64,000 bases of DNA, taken from NCBI GenBank assembly GCA_050014595.1, contig JBEKDA010000019.1:26632-90631 (forward strand). The letters run 5' to 3'. Below the pieces are notes generated by a model. The model was not told the origin of the DNA. It was given only the letters and a program-made list of their open reading frames with translations, and ran no database searches. How positions within the stretch are numbered: position 1 is the first letter of the stretch; every line of letters begins with the position of its first letter. Shown here piece by piece: positions 63,815 through 64,000 of this stretch. This DNA is from PALSA-129 sp050014595. GTDB lineage: Bacteria; Acidobacteriota; Terriglobia; Bryobacterales; Bryobacteraceae. The translations under genes and the position numbers were made by a program.

Positions 63815-64000
63815 GAGTGATCGATTGGCAGGCGAAAGCGCCTGCCCCACAAAGACACAGTCGCTTGCGCACCAAAGCGGGACATCCATGATAAGGGCTT
63901 GTCAAGGGAAAACACACCTTTCCCTGAACCTAACGGAAGATTTTTCCGAAGCGCGATAGTCGATAGGGTGACGGTTGCTCCGAATTGCCGAATTGGATCC
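63815..64000. other. Gap after alaS
   Basis: Contains a hairpin with GGCAGGC and GCCTGCC stems (63828-63847) and AGGGAAA-ACACACC-TTTCCCT (63905-63925). No gene is seen before the window ends. Confidence 0.4.

Overview
The window is about 64 kb of GC-rich chromosome that reads as Acidobacteriota, most likely Bryobacterales/Solibacter-like. The pointers are a remnant of the soil/Solibacter TIGR03435 family, DUF6677 and DUF3617 proteins, an acidobacterial-type PadR regulator, large secreted S9 and S41 peptidases, and many GC-rich interspersed hairpins. This placement is inferred from gene content; there is no rRNA or tRNA gene in the window. Protein calls are from reading translated sequence and family motifs, without a database search.

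Layout. 1-5.5 kb: the 5' end of a secreted protein, a possible small RNA, a zinc-ribbon protein, malate dehydrogenase, and a MerR-ABC ATPase-ABC permease operon. 5.6-9.5 kb: aspS, hisS and a VapBC-like toxin-antitoxin pair. 9.6-13 kb: S9 and M23 peptidases. 13.2-19.2 kb: a PadR-TolC-RND-HlyD efflux operon. 19.3-24.8 kb: HDOD protein, a hypothetical and a tricorn-like S41 protease. 25.3-29.7 kb (minus): a putative catabolic operon (enolase superfamily, cyclase, APC permease, class V PLP enzyme) next to a broken radical SAM gene. 30.3-38.7 kb: MgtC/DUF4010 protein, three TPR-type exported proteins, an orphan FtsX-like permease, a ROK kinase and a GT39-like membrane protein. 38.8-41.4 kb: a toxin-antitoxin patch (AbiEi/AbiEii, HigA with a truncated HigB, an antitoxin fragment). 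41.5-45.7 kb: argF-argG-argH-argR with ARG boxes. 45.7-53.5 kb: membrane and redox-associated proteins, phosphoglucomutase, CDF transporter, a second glycosyltransferase. 53.6-58.4 kb: PilZ, groES, OmpH/Skp, citrate synthase, zinc ribbon, Cys/Met PLP enzyme. 58.6-60.5 kb (minus): PadR, an unusual signal peptidase I fusion, DUF6677 and a small membrane protein, closely packed. 61-64 kb: alaS.

The gaps between genes are rich in repeats. At least 13 copies of a REP-like hairpin (core CCGGCGGTCTTGCCGCCGG) occur at seven places. Several are joined to decayed pieces of a REP-associated tyrosine transposase (RAYT) gene, which suggests how these elements arose. Other interspersed elements are paired hairpins whose loops stay the same while the stems change with compensation. 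Gene decay is common: RAYT, radical SAM, TIGR03435, MazF, HigB and another antitoxin are each represented by fragments.

The most unusual protein-level observation is the signal peptidase I with an N-terminal domain typical of PadR-linked acidobacterial membrane proteins, under a PadR gene with a clear promoter and palindromic operator. Several genes also have a -10-like hexamer only 6-9 nt before the start codon and no Shine-Dalgarno, suggesting leaderless transcripts.
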